From Candidatus Mediterraneibacter norfolkensis (lineage in GTDB: Bacteria; Bacillota; Clostridia; Lachnospirales; Lachnospiraceae): 38,586 nt of DNA. Each line of letters begins with the position of its first letter. Positions within the stretch are counted from its first letter, which is position 1. The stretch is taken from positions 1 through 38,586 of the forward strand of contig DWUT01000153.1 in assembly GCA_019120615.1 (NCBI GenBank), given 5' to 3'. Both the position numbers and the translations under genes were made by a program. Positions 14,635 through 23,369 of the stretch are shown here, one piece after another. Below the pieces are notes generated by a model that was not told the DNA's origin, ran no database searches, and worked only from the letters and a program-made list of their open reading frames with translations.

Positions 14635-15309
14635 TTATCTTCCATCGGATACCACGCGGCCGTCCTCCGGGCGGATCACGCGGTCAGCAAGCTGCGCCAG
14701 TTCCAGATTGTGGGTGATCATGATCAGGGACTGATGGAAGGTCTCTGCGGTCAGCTTCAGAAGTCCTGCCACATTCTGGCTGGTTTTCGCGTCGAAGCTT
14801 CCTGTTGGTTCATCTGCAAGCACGATGGCAGGTCTTGTCATCAGCGCCCTTGCGATGGCGGTGCACTGCTGAGCGCCGCCGGAGAGAATGTGTGGAAAGG
14901 AGTCCAGGTATCTCTCCAGACCCAGGAGTTCTGTGAGCCGCCCGAAAAACGCCATGTCTGCCCTGGAATTATCCAATGCCAGGGGAAAGAGGATATTCTC
15001 CCTGACGGTCAGATCCGGGACCAGGTTGTACTCCTGGAAGATAAAACCCACTTTCCGGCGTCGGAAGACGGTGAGATGATCTTCATCCAGAGAAGAGAGG
15101 TCGATCCCGTCTACGATAACGGTCCCTTCCGTGGGGCGGTAGAGCCCGCCGATCAGATTCAGGAGCGTGGTCTTCCCGGAACCGGAAGAGCCGATGACTG
15201 CGGTGAACCGTCCTTTTTCGATCGTGAGGTTCACGCCGTCCACAGCATGTACCATGCGGGGACTTGCACCGAAATATTTCTTTGCATTCTTTAACGTTAT
15301 GATATCCAT
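14635..15309 (-). CDS. ABC transporter ATPase with altered signature motif
   Basis: The 224-aa protein is a paralogue of the ATPase at 11171-11842. Walker A GSSGSGKTT, Q-loop FIFQEYNLVP, Walker B IVLADEPTGSFD and H-loop MITHN are intact. The signature reads LSGGAQQCTAIARAL rather than LSGGQQQRVAIARAL, and the D-loop is SFD rather than NLD. LSGG itself is kept, so ATP hydrolysis may persist, but the loss of the conserved Arg could alter coupling or favour heterodimer formation. It lies between the histidine kinase and the permease genes. Whether both ATPases serve one permease cannot be told from the sequence. Confidence 0.92.
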   Translation of the reverse strand: MDIITLKNAKKYFGASPRMVHAVDGVNLTIEKGRFTAVIGSSGSGKTTLLNLIGGLYRPTEGTVIVDGIDLSSLDEDHLTVFRRRKVGFIFQEYNLVPDLTVRENILFPLALDNSRADMAFFGRLTELLGLERYLDSFPHILSGGAQQCTAIARALMTRPAIVLADEPTGSFDAKTSQNVAGLLKLTAETFHQSLIMITHNLELAQLADRVIRPEDGRVVSDGR

Positions 15310-15367
15310 ATTTTTGTTTCCTTGATCTTGATTTATAACTCTTATCTACGAGGAAAAGCAGGGAGGT

Positions 15368-16387
15368 TCAGGTAAGAAGATAGACGGAGAATGTGCTTCC
15401 TTCACCCTGTTTTGACTTGACGCTGATATAGCCGTGCTGCCGGGTGATGATCCCGCGGGCAAGGTACAGACCAAGCCCGACCCCTTCCTCCGATGCTACC
15501 TCCTCCGCCCGGTAAAAGCGACGGAACACATCGTTGTAATGTTCTTCTGCAATGCCGATGCCGGTGTCTGCGATGTCGATCCTGGTGTAGAACTGCCAGG
15601 GGCGGACCTGAATCCGGATGGCGCCTCCGGCGGGGGTGTATTTCACCGCATTATCCAGGATATTTCCCAGAGCTTCCGCAGTCCATTTGGCGTCGTGGCG
15701 GACGAGGACATCGCTGCCGCAGTCCACATCGATCTGAAGATCTTTCTGTTCCGCCTTTGCCCAGACGGCACTGACTGCCCGGGCGATGGTGTCGGACAGC
15801 CGGGATTCTTCCATATGGATAGTGAAGGTGCCGGTCTCCAGCCGGGACATCTTGATCAGGGACTGCATGAGAAAGTCCAGCTTGCTGATCTGGGCTGACA
15901 TCAGACTAAGGAACTCGTTTCGTTTTTCAGGATCCAGTTCATGCTCACGGAGGATCCCTGTGAACATCTGGATGTTGGCGACCGGGGTCTTTACCTGATG
16001 GGAGATATCGCTGACCAGCTCCTGAAGGGTCTGCCGTTCCAGGGCACTCTGTCGGTGTTCGTCCCGCATCTTGTCGTAATACTGGAGCAGTTTCCCCTGG
16101 GCTTTTGACACGGCGGAATCCTCATAGGGCTGGAAGTTGTCCGGCTCCCGGTCCTCCATAAGGGCGTCCACAGTCTCGCAGATATCGTTGGAAAAATCAG
16201 AGACCAGGCTCCGATAGAAACGGTCCGCGCAGAAGACCAGGACGAGCAGAAAACATCCTGCAGAGACCAGAAGGATGCGGAACACAGACGGGGAAAGTGT
16301 GCCGGACAGAAGTCCCAGCAGAAGGATGGCGACTGCAGCTGTGAACGAAAAAATTTTCAATATACGGGCTGTTGTTCTTCTGCTCAT
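15368..16387 (-). CDS. Sensor histidine kinase
   Basis: The 339-aa protein has two hydrophobic N-terminal segments (residues ~12-28 and ~33-52) separated by a very short loop, so it has almost no outer sensor domain. Intramembrane-sensing kinases of this build usually depend on a partner transporter for signal input. The HisKA H-box reads LVSDISHQVKTPVANI. The ATPase domain has the N-box ALGNILDNAVKYTP, the G1 box DTGIGI, FRRFYRAEE and GVGLGLYLARGI. Its start overlaps the response-regulator stop (ATGA). The nearby FtsX-type permease suggests it senses peptide antibiotics through that transporter. Confidence 0.94.
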   Translation of the reverse strand: MSRRTTARILKIFSFTAAVAILLLGLLSGTLSPSVFRILLVSAGCFLLVLVFCADRFYRSLVSDFSNDICETVDALMEDREPDNFQPYEDSAVSKAQGKLLQYYDKMRDEHRQSALERQTLQELVSDISHQVKTPVANIQMFTGILREHELDPEKRNEFLSLMSAQISKLDFLMQSLIKMSRLETGTFTIHMEESRLSDTIARAVSAVWAKAEQKDLQIDVDCGSDVLVRHDAKWTAEALGNILDNAVKYTPAGGAIRIQVRPWQFYTRIDIADTGIGIAEEHYNDVFRRFYRAEEVASEEGVGLGLYLARGIITRQHGYISVKSKQGEGSTFSVYLLT

Positions 16388-17064
16388 ACGGATACTCCTG
16401 TCCAGATCCGAGGATGCGCTTTGTCCTCAATCTTGGCGCGCAGCCGGTTCATTGTCACAGTCAGGGTATGGTCATCAATAAAGTTTCCATCGCAGTCCCA
16501 GAGTTTCTCCAGGAGGATCTGCCGGGTGACTACGTTTCCGGCGTTGGAGGTCAGTACCCGGAGAAGTTTGTACTCATTGGGAGTGATCGTGATCTTCTCC
16601 CCGTTCCGGACAGCAGTGAGAGCCCGGAAGTCAAGGCGGAGAGAGCCGTCGTCATAGCAGTCCGGGTCATGATCCGGAACAGGAGCAGGCGCTGTGGAAT
16701 CATGATTCCTGCGCAGTGCCACTTCGATCCGGCGTTTCAGGATCTGCATGTTGAAAGGTTTTGTGATATAATCGTCCGCTCCCAGGTCAAATCCGTTCAG
16801 CACGTCTTCCTCCAGGTCGTTTGCCGTCAGAAAGATCACAGGAAGATCAGGATGCATTTCTTTTGAACGGGCGCACAGGTTGAAGCCGTTTCCGTCGGGC
16901 AGGTTCACATCCATGAGCGCAAGATCGAAATGATCCTCATCCAGGAGACGGAGGGATTTCCTGCAGTTGTATGCGGCGACGGTGATATATCCGCTGGCGT
17001 CCAGCTCAAAACAGAGACCTGCGCTAAGGGCCAGGTCGTCTTCTATTACAAGGATCTTGGACAT
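16384..17064 (-). CDS. OmpR-family response regulator
   Basis: The 226-aa protein has a receiver domain (1-~118) with acidic pocket EDD, phosphoacceptor Asp in LALMDVNLPDGNG, and the conserved Lys in DDYITKPFN. A winged-helix DNA-binding domain follows (~130-220: ITITPNEYKLLRVL, TRQILLEKLWDCD, VTMNRLRAKIED). It is the first gene of the minus-strand operon and overlaps the kinase gene by 3 nt. A promoter lies at 17139-17167. The likely target is the direct-repeat region upstream of the permease gene. VncR-like regulators of clostridia are the closest class I can suggest. Confidence 0.95.
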   Translation of the reverse strand: MSKILVIEDDLALSAGLCFELDASGYITVAAYNCRKSLRLLDEDHFDLALMDVNLPDGNGFNLCARSKEMHPDLPVIFLTANDLEEDVLNGFDLGADDYITKPFNMQILKRRIEVALRRNHDSTAPAPVPDHDPDCYDDGSLRLDFRALTAVRNGEKITITPNEYKLLRVLTSNAGNVVTRQILLEKLWDCDGNFIDDHTLTVTMNRLRAKIEDKAHPRIWTGVSV

Positions 17065-17138
17065 AGTCTTTTCCTCTCTCGATTTACGTCAGTCTTTTGC
17101 GGAGTGTCTGCTACAGAAGACAGAAACATCCAGAGAGA

Positions 17139-17167
17139 ATTTTACCATAAGATTTTGCCGGATTCAA
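17139..17167 (-). promoter_or_regulatory. Promoter of the two-component/ABC operon
   Basis: The minus strand shows TTGAAT (17167-17162), a 17-nt spacer and TAAAAT (17144-17139) preceded by TGG (extended -10). It is ~75 nt upstream of the response-regulator start. Confidence 0.6.
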
Positions 17168-17264
17168 TGACAGGCAGAGCAAGACCAGGCTTGAATTTAT
17201 AAGGAAAAGACCATGGAAAAAATATAATCGCATTTAATTAAAAAATATTGACAAAGGAGAAAAA

Positions 17265-17286
17265 ATAATTAAAAATAGAATTAAAT
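17265..17286 (+). promoter_or_regulatory. A/T-rich operator-like motif upstream of alpha-galactosidase
   Basis: ATTAAAAATAGAATTAA within this stretch matches the motif found three to four times upstream of the sugar-binding protein gene (21679-21714 and 21836-21874). A TTGACA at 17248-17253 lies just before it and could be a -35, but no good -10 sits at the right distance. Probable site for one of the LacI regulators of the locus. Confidence 0.5.
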
Positions 17287-17321
17287 TAATATAAAATTAA
17301 CTTAAAAAGGAGAAGCGTTTT

Positions 17322-19499
17322 ATGATCAGAGTTGATGAGAAGAATAATGTTTTTTTTCTGGATACCGAAAATACAAGTTACGGAATCGCGATAGTGGAGG
17401 ATCGATACATAGAACATCTTTATTATGGCGCAAAACTTAAAGATACAGATGTTCGATATCTTCTGCGTGAAGATGAGCCGCCGTTTACACCCCGGGTTAA
17501 TAAAAGAGAAACCGGGTCATTTCTCGACTGTGCGCCAATGGAATATCCTGAGGCCGGGATGGGAGATTACAGAGAAGGCGCTCTGTGTGTGCGAAGTGAG
17601 CAAGGATACAGAGCAAGCGAACTGGTGTATGAGGGGTATGAAACCTTTCGTGGCAAACCTCAACTTGAGGGCCTTCCGGCTACCTGGGGGAACGAATCCG
17701 ATTGCAGTACGCTGAAGATCATCTGCCGCGACCGGCTTCTTAATATGAAGGTTACGCTGCTATATTCCGTGTTTGAAGGGGCGGATGCGGTTATCCGGTC
17801 AGTGTTGATTGAAAATGAGGGGAAGGAACCCTTCTATATAGAAAAAGTTCTTTCTGCGTGCCTGGATATGGATGATCGGAATTTTGAAATGATCAGCCTG
17901 GTCGGTTCCTGGGCGAGAGAGCGTCATATCCAGAGGATGCCTCTTACCTACGGAAGACATAACGTGGCTTCCTTTAAAGGAAATTCCAGCCATCAGGAGC
18001 ATCCGTTCATGGCGTTGGTAACACCGGAGACAACACAGAATGTCGGTGAAGTTTATGCAATGAATTTTGTGTATTCGGGGAATTTTATTGCTCAAGCGGA
18101 AAAAAGTCAATTTGATTCTGTAAGGATGACCATGGGGCTCCACCCGGAAGGGTTTACATGGAAACTGGAGCCGGGAGAGAGGTTTACCGCGCCGGAAGTG
18201 GTGATGGTGTATTCTGACGAGGGGCTTGGTAAAATGACGAGAACCTACCACGATCTGTATAGAAACCATCTGATCAGGAGCCCGTATCTTCATAAAAAGC
18301 GCCCGATCCTGATCAATAACTGGGAGGCGACGTATTTTGATTTTGATGAGAAAAAGCTGTTAGAGATTGCGAAAGAGGCATCGGAACTTGGAATAGAGAT
18401 GCTTGTAATGGACGATGGCTGGTTCGGAAAGAGAAGTTCTGATGACAGTTCCCTTGGCGACTGGTATGTTAATGAAGAAAAAATAAAAGGTGGTCTACAT
18501 AATCTGGTTGAAAACGTTGGGGAACTGGGGATGAAATTTGGTATCTGGGTTGAGCCGGAGATGATCTCGCCGGAATCGGAACTGTTTCGGGAGCATCCGG
18601 ATTGGGCAATCCAGATTCCGGGCAGGGATATCACACAGAGCCGGGCTCAGTATATGCTGGATCTGTCGAGGGATGAAGTGGCGGACTTTGTCTATGAGAT
18701 GATTGCGGATATTCTGAAAAGCGCGGATATTTCTTATGTAAAATGGGATATGAACCGCCAGATGGCAACACTGGGAAGCGCTGCTCTTCCTGCTGACAGA
18801 CAGGGGGAACTGGCGCACAGATATATTCTGGGCGTTTACAGAATGCAGGAGAGGCTGATAAACGATTTTCCGGATCTTCTGCTGGAGAATTGTGCAAGCG
18901 GGGGTGGAAGATTTGATCCGGGGATGCTTTATTACAGTCCGCAGATCTGGTGCTCGGATGATACAGACGCGGTTGAACGTCTGGCGATTCAGGAGGGTAC
19001 AGCGATGATCTATCCGGTATCTTCTATCGGGGCACATGTAAGTATATGTCCGAATCATACAGTAGGGAGAAACACGCCTTTTGAAACGAGGGGGGATGTG
19101 GCCCTTCTGGGCACTTTTGGTTATGAACTGGATATAACGAGGCTTTCGCGGGATGAGAAGGAACAGGTAAAGGAACAGGTGAAAAAGTATCATAAATATA
19201 ATGATCTGATACGTGAAGGAGACTATTATCGACTTGCATCTGCGGCGGATAACATGTATTATGACAGTTGGATGATTGTTGAGAAGGATAAGAGCAGAGC
19301 GCTTCTTTTCTATGTACAAGTGAGAGCCAGGGCGAATGCCAAGAGCAGGTTTTTAAGACTTGCAGGTTTGGATGCTGAGAAGCGCTATGTGATAAATGGG
19401 AAAGAGTATGACGGCAGTCTGCTGATGCAGGCGGGAGTGCGGATCTCATCCGAATCCGGAGATTTTAGGAGCAAAGTGATCGAAATAGTAAAAGCGTAA
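17322..19499 (+). CDS. Alpha-galactosidase, GH36
   Basis: The 725-aa protein has the full GH36 architecture: a beta-sandwich N-terminal domain (1-~320), a (beta/alpha)8 barrel with NWEATYFDFDE and LVMDDGWFGKR, and a short C-terminal beta domain. The nucleophile is Asp476 in KWDMNR. The acid/base is Asp546 in CSDDTDA, 70 residues later, as in the Geobacillus GH36 enzymes. It removes alpha-1,6-galactose from galacto-oligosaccharides. No signal peptide is visible, so it is cytosolic and acts on imported sugars. Start ATG 17322 follows AAAAAGGAGAAG. It heads the mannan locus and stands 13 nt before the first LacI regulator gene. Confidence 0.97.
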   Translation: MIRVDEKNNVFFLDTENTSYGIAIVEDRYIEHLYYGAKLKDTDVRYLLREDEPPFTPRVNKRETGSFLDCAPMEYPEAGMGDYREGALCVRSEQGYRASELVYEGYETFRGKPQLEGLPATWGNESDCSTLKIICRDRLLNMKVTLLYSVFEGADAVIRSVLIENEGKEPFYIEKVLSACLDMDDRNFEMISLVGSWARERHIQRMPLTYGRHNVASFKGNSSHQEHPFMALVTPETTQNVGEVYAMNFVYSGNFIAQAEKSQFDSVRMTMGLHPEGFTWKLEPGERFTAPEVVMVYSDEGLGKMTRTYHDLYRNHLIRSPYLHKKRPILINNWEATYFDFDEKKLLEIAKEASELGIEMLVMDDGWFGKRSSDDSSLGDWYVNEEKIKGGLHNLVENVGELGMKFGIWVEPEMISPESELFREHPDWAIQIPGRDITQSRAQYMLDLSRDEVADFVYEMIADILKSADISYVKWDMNRQMATLGSAALPADRQGELAHRYILGVYRMQERLINDFPDLLLENCASGGGRFDPGMLYYSPQIWCSDDTDAVERLAIQEGTAMIYPVSSIGAHVSICPNHTVGRNTPFETRGDVALLGTFGYELDITRLSRDEKEQVKEQVKKYHKYNDLIREGDYYRLASAADNMYYDSWMIVEKDKSRALLFYVQVRARANAKSRFLRLAGLDAEKRYVINGKEYDGSLLMQAGVRISSESGDFRSKVIEIVKA

Positions 19500-19512
19500 A
19501 TGAGGTGGGAGA

Positions 19513-20532
19513 ATGGGCCGGAAAAAGAAAGTGAAGTTGGAGGATATCGCTGAAAAACTGGGGGTCAGCATAGTTACGGTATCCAATGCCCTGAAAGGCA
19601 GAAAAGGTGTCAGCGATGAAATGCGGGAGAAGATCATGCAGACAGCCCGGGAGATGGGATATCACAATGTTTCGTGGGAAAAAAAGGCTCATAATCCTTA
19701 TATTATTGGCGTAGCGGTGGCGGAAAAATATGTTAAGGAGTTTCCATCGTTCTATATGGATATTTATCAGAGGATTGCCCAGGAGGCGGTAAAAAAAGGC
19801 CATCTTACAGTGCTTGAAGTGGTGACTTCTGAAAAGGAGAGCCTGGAGAAACCGTTTGAACCGTTTTTGGAGAAGAAAACAGCAGGACTGATCCTGATCG
19901 GGGAACTGAAGAAGGAATACATTCAGGCCATTCGGGAAAAATATGATATCCCGGTTGTCTGTGTAGATTATTATGATATATATGAAGATTTGGACTATAT
20001 TGTGACGGATGGTTTTGGGGGCATGTATCAGATGACGGAACTTCTTTTGGATCAGGGGTATCGGGATCTTATGTTTGTAGGTACTCCGACTGCGACGAAG
20101 AATATTACGGACAGATATCTGGGGTACTGCAAGGCGCTTGAAAAAGCAGGTATCAGTGATGCTCAGGATAAGATCCTTCCGGACAGAGACTTCAGGGACG
20201 GTGATTACCGTATCGATATTGAACTGCCCACGCGGCTGCCGGAAGCTTTTGTCTGCAACTGCGATAAAACAGCGGGTATCCTGATCCAGAAACTGTCTCA
20301 GCGGGGGATAAAAGTGCCAGAGGACGTTTCGGTTGTCGGATTCGATGATTATAAAGCGCAATTTTCAGAAGAACTGAAACTGACAACTTATGAAAATGAT
20401 GAAAAAGCTATAGCGCAGATCAGTATGAATACAATTCTGCGAAGGATTGAAGGAAGACGACCTGCGTTGGGAACACGAATTGTCGAGGGAAATATCGTCG
20501 AGGGAAATACGGTAAAGATGAGGAGGTCGTAA
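19513..20532 (+). CDS. LacI-family transcriptional regulator (first of a tandem pair)
   Basis: The 339-aa protein has an N-terminal LacI helix-turn-helix (LEDIAEKLGVSIVTVSNAL, residues ~6-25) and a periplasmic-binding-protein-like ligand domain. ATG 19513 follows GAGGTGGGAG. It is followed within 2 nt by a second LacI gene. The two proteins share the recognition region (VSNAL then GRKGVSD) and several ligand-domain stretches (FYxxxYQR, RYxGYxKALxxAGI), so they arose by duplication or are close relatives. The locus context points to manno- or galacto-oligosaccharide effectors. The hinge region (REMGYHNVSWEKK) is followed by the ligand domain in the usual place. Confidence 0.92.
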   Translation: MGRKKKVKLEDIAEKLGVSIVTVSNALKGRKGVSDEMREKIMQTAREMGYHNVSWEKKAHNPYIIGVAVAEKYVKEFPSFYMDIYQRIAQEAVKKGHLTVLEVVTSEKESLEKPFEPFLEKKTAGLILIGELKKEYIQAIREKYDIPVVCVDYYDIYEDLDYIVTDGFGGMYQMTELLLDQGYRDLMFVGTPTATKNITDRYLGYCKALEKAGISDAQDKILPDRDFRDGDYRIDIELPTRLPEAFVCNCDKTAGILIQKLSQRGIKVPEDVSVVGFDDYKAQFSEELKLTTYENDEKAIAQISMNTILRRIEGRRPALGTRIVEGNIVEGNTVKMRRS

Positions 20533-20533
20533 G

Positions 20534-21541
20534 ATGTCAGAGGTGAAAATGAAAGACATCGCTGCAGCAGTCGGGGTCAGTGTGGTTTCCGTGTCGAATG
20601 CTCTGGCAGGCAGGAAGGGTGTTAGTGATGATGTCAGACTGCGCGTGGAAAAAGCAGCACGTGAGCTGGGGTACGATCTCAAAAAAAATGACAGACATTC
20701 TCAAGGGATGGTTTTTGGTGTTCTTGCTCCTGAAAAATATATTACAGTAGGTCAGTCTTTTTACTGGGCGTTATATCAGCGGGTGGCTTATGAAGCGGCA
20801 AAGTCGCAGAGCATTACAATGCTGGAGATCCTTACGTTTTCTATGGAAGAAAGCGAGGAGCTTCCCAAACTGCTTCGAGAGAGGACGATCAGCGGGCTGA
20901 TCATTATCGGGTGGATGTCTGACAGCTATGTACAAAAGATCGTGGCTGCGGCAGAGGTCCCAACAGTGCTGGTAGATTTCCAGATGAAAGGTCTGCGGTG
21001 TGATGCGGTGATGTCCAGCAATTATGTGGGAATGTATAAGATGACGCGGTATCTCCTGGAAAAAGGACATCGGGATATTGCGTTTGTAGGAAGTGTGAAG
21101 GCAAATGATAATATTCTGGATCGCTATTACGGGTACAGAAAAGCCCTGATGGAAGCAGGAATACGTGAGAGGCGTGAGTGGATACTTGAGGACAGGGATT
21201 TAAAAAACGGTCTTTCCCGCGTAGAGGTGCCAGAGAACATGCCAACTGCATTTGCATGCAACAGTGACTGGGCGGCGGGACTTTTATATAATGAACTGTC
21301 AGAATGCGGATACCGTGTTCCGGAAGATATTTCTATTGTAGGATATGATAATTATCTGTATGGAAACAGCTTTGGAGAAAGACTGACTACGTACAATGTA
21401 GATATGAAACAGATGGCGTATCAGGCGGTTAAATTGCTGAAAGGTAAAATCCGGGGGGATGAAAAACACTGGGGAACCAGGCACGTTGACAGTGTGATCG
21501 TGGAACGTCAGAGTGTTAAGACTCTGCCACATATAGGATAA
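20534..21541 (+). CDS. LacI-family transcriptional regulator (second of the tandem pair)
   Basis: The 335-aa protein has the HTH MKDIAAAVGVSVVSVSNAL at residues ~6-24 and the PBP-like domain from about residue 60. The ribosome site AGGAGG lies inside the 3' end of the previous gene, and the start is 1 nt after the preceding stop. The recognition helix is close to that of its neighbour, so both could compete for or share operators. Terminal sequence DSVIVERQSVKTL is typical of the family. A strong terminator follows. It probably responds to a different effector from its paralogue; this is inference. Confidence 0.92.
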   Translation: MSEVKMKDIAAAVGVSVVSVSNALAGRKGVSDDVRLRVEKAARELGYDLKKNDRHSQGMVFGVLAPEKYITVGQSFYWALYQRVAYEAAKSQSITMLEILTFSMEESEELPKLLRERTISGLIIIGWMSDSYVQKIVAAAEVPTVLVDFQMKGLRCDAVMSSNYVGMYKMTRYLLEKGHRDIAFVGSVKANDNILDRYYGYRKALMEAGIRERREWILEDRDLKNGLSRVEVPENMPTAFACNSDWAAGLLYNELSECGYRVPEDISIVGYDNYLYGNSFGERLTTYNVDMKQMAYQAVKLLKGKIRGDEKHWGTRHVDSVIVERQSVKTLPHIG

Positions 21542-21549
21542 AAAGGAAA

Positions 21550-21596
21550 CAAAAAAAGATCTTTTCTGTGGGTGAGCAGGAAAGATCTTTTTTTGT
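21550..21596 (+). terminator. Intrinsic terminator after the LacI pair
   Basis: The stem AAAGATCTTT-type arms (AAAAAAAGATC at 21551-21561 and GATCTTTTTTT at 21584-21594) close on a loop of ~20 nt and end in a T-run. It separates the alpha-galactosidase/regulator unit from the transporter unit. Confidence 0.8.
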
Positions 21597-21678
21597 TTAA
21601 TGGAAAACTTTGTTCCTGCAATGTGTCTTTTGGTGCTTCCGGTGATTGTGCAATGAGACCGTAGTTAATGCTTAAATA

Positions 21679-21714
21679 ATTAAAATAGATTAATATAATT
21701 AAAAATAGATTAAG
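21679..21714 (+). promoter_or_regulatory. Two operator-like palindromic motifs, distal pair
   Basis: ATTAAAATAGATTAAT (21679-21694) is a perfect inverted repeat, ATTAA-N6-TTAAT. A near copy, ATTAAAAATAGATTAAG, follows at 21698-21714. The first 16-mer recurs exactly at 21836-21851. The 348-bp intergenic region otherwise holds the LacI terminator and A/T-rich sequence with no gene. Confidence 0.55.
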
Positions 21715-21835
21715 TAAATTTAATTTGCGAAAAAAGGAGGTTTTTACAAGAAAATTGACCAAAAAAACGTGAAACAAAATGTGAAAATAGCAGAAACGCG
21801 TAATTTTGGGAGAAAAAATGTGGTGAAACATTGAA

Positions 21836-21874
21836 ATTAAAATAGATTAATGATAAGATTAAAATAACTTAAAT
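21836..21874 (+). promoter_or_regulatory. Two operator-like motifs next to the binding-protein gene
   Basis: ATTAAAATAGATTAAT (21836-21851) is identical to the distal copy. ATTAAAATAACTTAAAT (21858-21874) is a degenerate copy. They end ~16 nt before the start codon, next to the AAAGGAGG site, where a bound repressor could block transcription. Confidence 0.5.
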
Positions 21875-21889
21875 AAAGGAGGAAAAAAG

Positions 21890-23272
21890 ATGAAAAAACA
21901 AATTTTGAAACGTTCGGCATCATTGGCTATGGCATCGGCAATGGTTCTTTCGCTGACGGCCTGCGGAGGCGGCGGAGACGACAAGGGCGGTTCTTCCAGC
22001 GGCGAGGCGGTTCCCACGATCGACCAGATTACTGTGGGAGAGGACTATAAAGATATCAAAGCGGACATCAAAGTGCTGACCAACAGAACGGATATTGTTG
22101 ACACGGTATACGCAGGGTATGCAGAAGAATTTATGAAACTGTATCCGAACATCAATGTTGAGTATGAGGCTGTAACAGATTATGAGGAGTCTCTTACACT
22201 GCGTCTGACAACGGGCGACTGGGGGGATCTCTGTTTTATCCCGACCAGCGTGGACAAGAGCGAGCTCGGTGATTATTTTATACCGCTGGGAGATTTCGAT
22301 ACCTTAGATCCGATCTACAACTTCTGTACAGAGAAGACATATGACGGCACGGTATACGGTATCGCCAACGGCGGTACGGCAAACGGGGTTGTATATAATA
22401 AGAAGGTATGGGCTGACGCGGGAATTACGGAGCTGCCGAAGACACCGGATGAATTCCTCGACGACCTGCAGATCATCAAGGACAAGACAGACGCAATCCC
22501 GCTGTACACCAATTTCTCCGCGGGATGGCCGATGGGAGCCTGGGATGCATATATCGGCATTGCGGCGACAGGAAATCCGGATTTCATGAATCATGACATT
22601 GTACATATGAAAGATCCGTTCGCTAAGCGGGATGACATGACAGGCCCGTATGCGGTTTACTACACATGTTATGAGTCTGTTGCCAGAAAACTTGTAGAGG
22701 AAGATCCGGCCAGCAGCGACTGGGAGTCATCCAAGGCAAGAATCAACAACGGCGAGATCGCTACCATGGTACTTGGATCATGGGCGGTTCAGCAGTGTAA
22801 AGATGCAGGAGATACTCCGGATGATGTAGGGTATATGCCGTTCCCGATCACTGTTGACGGAAAGCAGTATGCCGGAGCAGGCGGAAACTATGCATTTGGT
22901 ATCAATAATCAGTCAAGTAGCGACAATCAGATCGCAGCAATGCTGTATCTGAAATGGCTTATTGAAGACTCTACAATTTATGAGGACGAGGGAAGCATTC
23001 CGGCGCTCAAAGGCAAGGACCTTCCGGATGCACTTGCTGATTTTGAGGGGGTAGAACTCCTTTCTGATAATCCTCCGGTAGAAGGAGAGGAAGAGCTGTT
23101 TAATGAGGTGAATAACGAAAGCGAGGTAGGAATCAACAACGACGACTATCCGAACTGTTACCTGCTTGAATGTGCTCTGTACGGTACGAAGACACTGGAT
23201 GAAGTTATTGACGAGTGGAATGCACAGTGGTCTGCCGCACAGGAAAAACTAGGCGTGGATGTTAATATGTAA
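21890..23272 (+). CDS. ABC sugar transporter, solute-binding lipoprotein
   Basis: The 460-aa protein starts with a lipoprotein signal: basic MKKQILKR, a hydrophobic stretch and lipobox LTAC with Cys25, followed by a Gly/Ser-rich linker. The mature part is an extracellular solute-binding protein family 1 (CUT1) fold (IKVLTNRTDIV, NINVEYEAVTDYEE, GAGGNYAFGIN). It would be anchored outside the membrane and capture the oligosaccharide for the two permeases encoded next. A small terminator-like hairpin follows at 23288, which would raise its mRNA relative to the permease mRNA. The flanking GH130 and epimerase genes make manno-oligosaccharides the likely ligand. No ATPase gene is present, so a shared MsmK-type ATPase from elsewhere is likely used. 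Confidence 0.95.
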   Translation: MKKQILKRSASLAMASAMVLSLTACGGGGDDKGGSSSGEAVPTIDQITVGEDYKDIKADIKVLTNRTDIVDTVYAGYAEEFMKLYPNINVEYEAVTDYEESLTLRLTTGDWGDLCFIPTSVDKSELGDYFIPLGDFDTLDPIYNFCTEKTYDGTVYGIANGGTANGVVYNKKVWADAGITELPKTPDEFLDDLQIIKDKTDAIPLYTNFSAGWPMGAWDAYIGIAATGNPDFMNHDIVHMKDPFAKRDDMTGPYAVYYTCYESVARKLVEEDPASSDWESSKARINNGEIATMVLGSWAVQQCKDAGDTPDDVGYMPFPITVDGKQYAGAGGNYAFGINNQSSSDNQIAAMLYLKWLIEDSTIYEDEGSIPALKGKDLPDALADFEGVELLSDNPPVEGEEELFNEVNNESEVGINNDDYPNCYLLECALYGTKTLDEVIDEWNAQWSAAQEKLGVDVNM

Positions 23273-23287
23273 TGTGTGAAAGGAGGA

Positions 23288-23312
23288 GGGCGGCTTTGGG
23301 CTGCCCTTTTCT
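23288..23312 (+). terminator. Intra-operon attenuator hairpin
   Basis: A 7-pair stem GGGCGGC / GCTGCCC (one G-U) with loop TTTGG is followed by TTTTCTC. It lies between the binding-protein and permease genes and probably causes partial termination. Confidence 0.6.
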
Positions 23313-23369
23313 CATCCGGACCAAAAAGTGTGTTCCGGTCAGGATCCCTTATATGAGAGGAGGATATGA

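Noticed and set aside
17248-17276. TTGACA at 17248 as a full promoter for the alpha-galactosidase
   Set aside because: No -10 better than AAAAAT or TAAAAA at 16-17 nt; A/T richness makes this ambiguous, so only the motif is listed.
19465-20361. 298-aa minus-strand ORF antisense to the first LacI gene
   Set aside because: Shadow of a clear LacI-family gene; no ribosome site or family motif.
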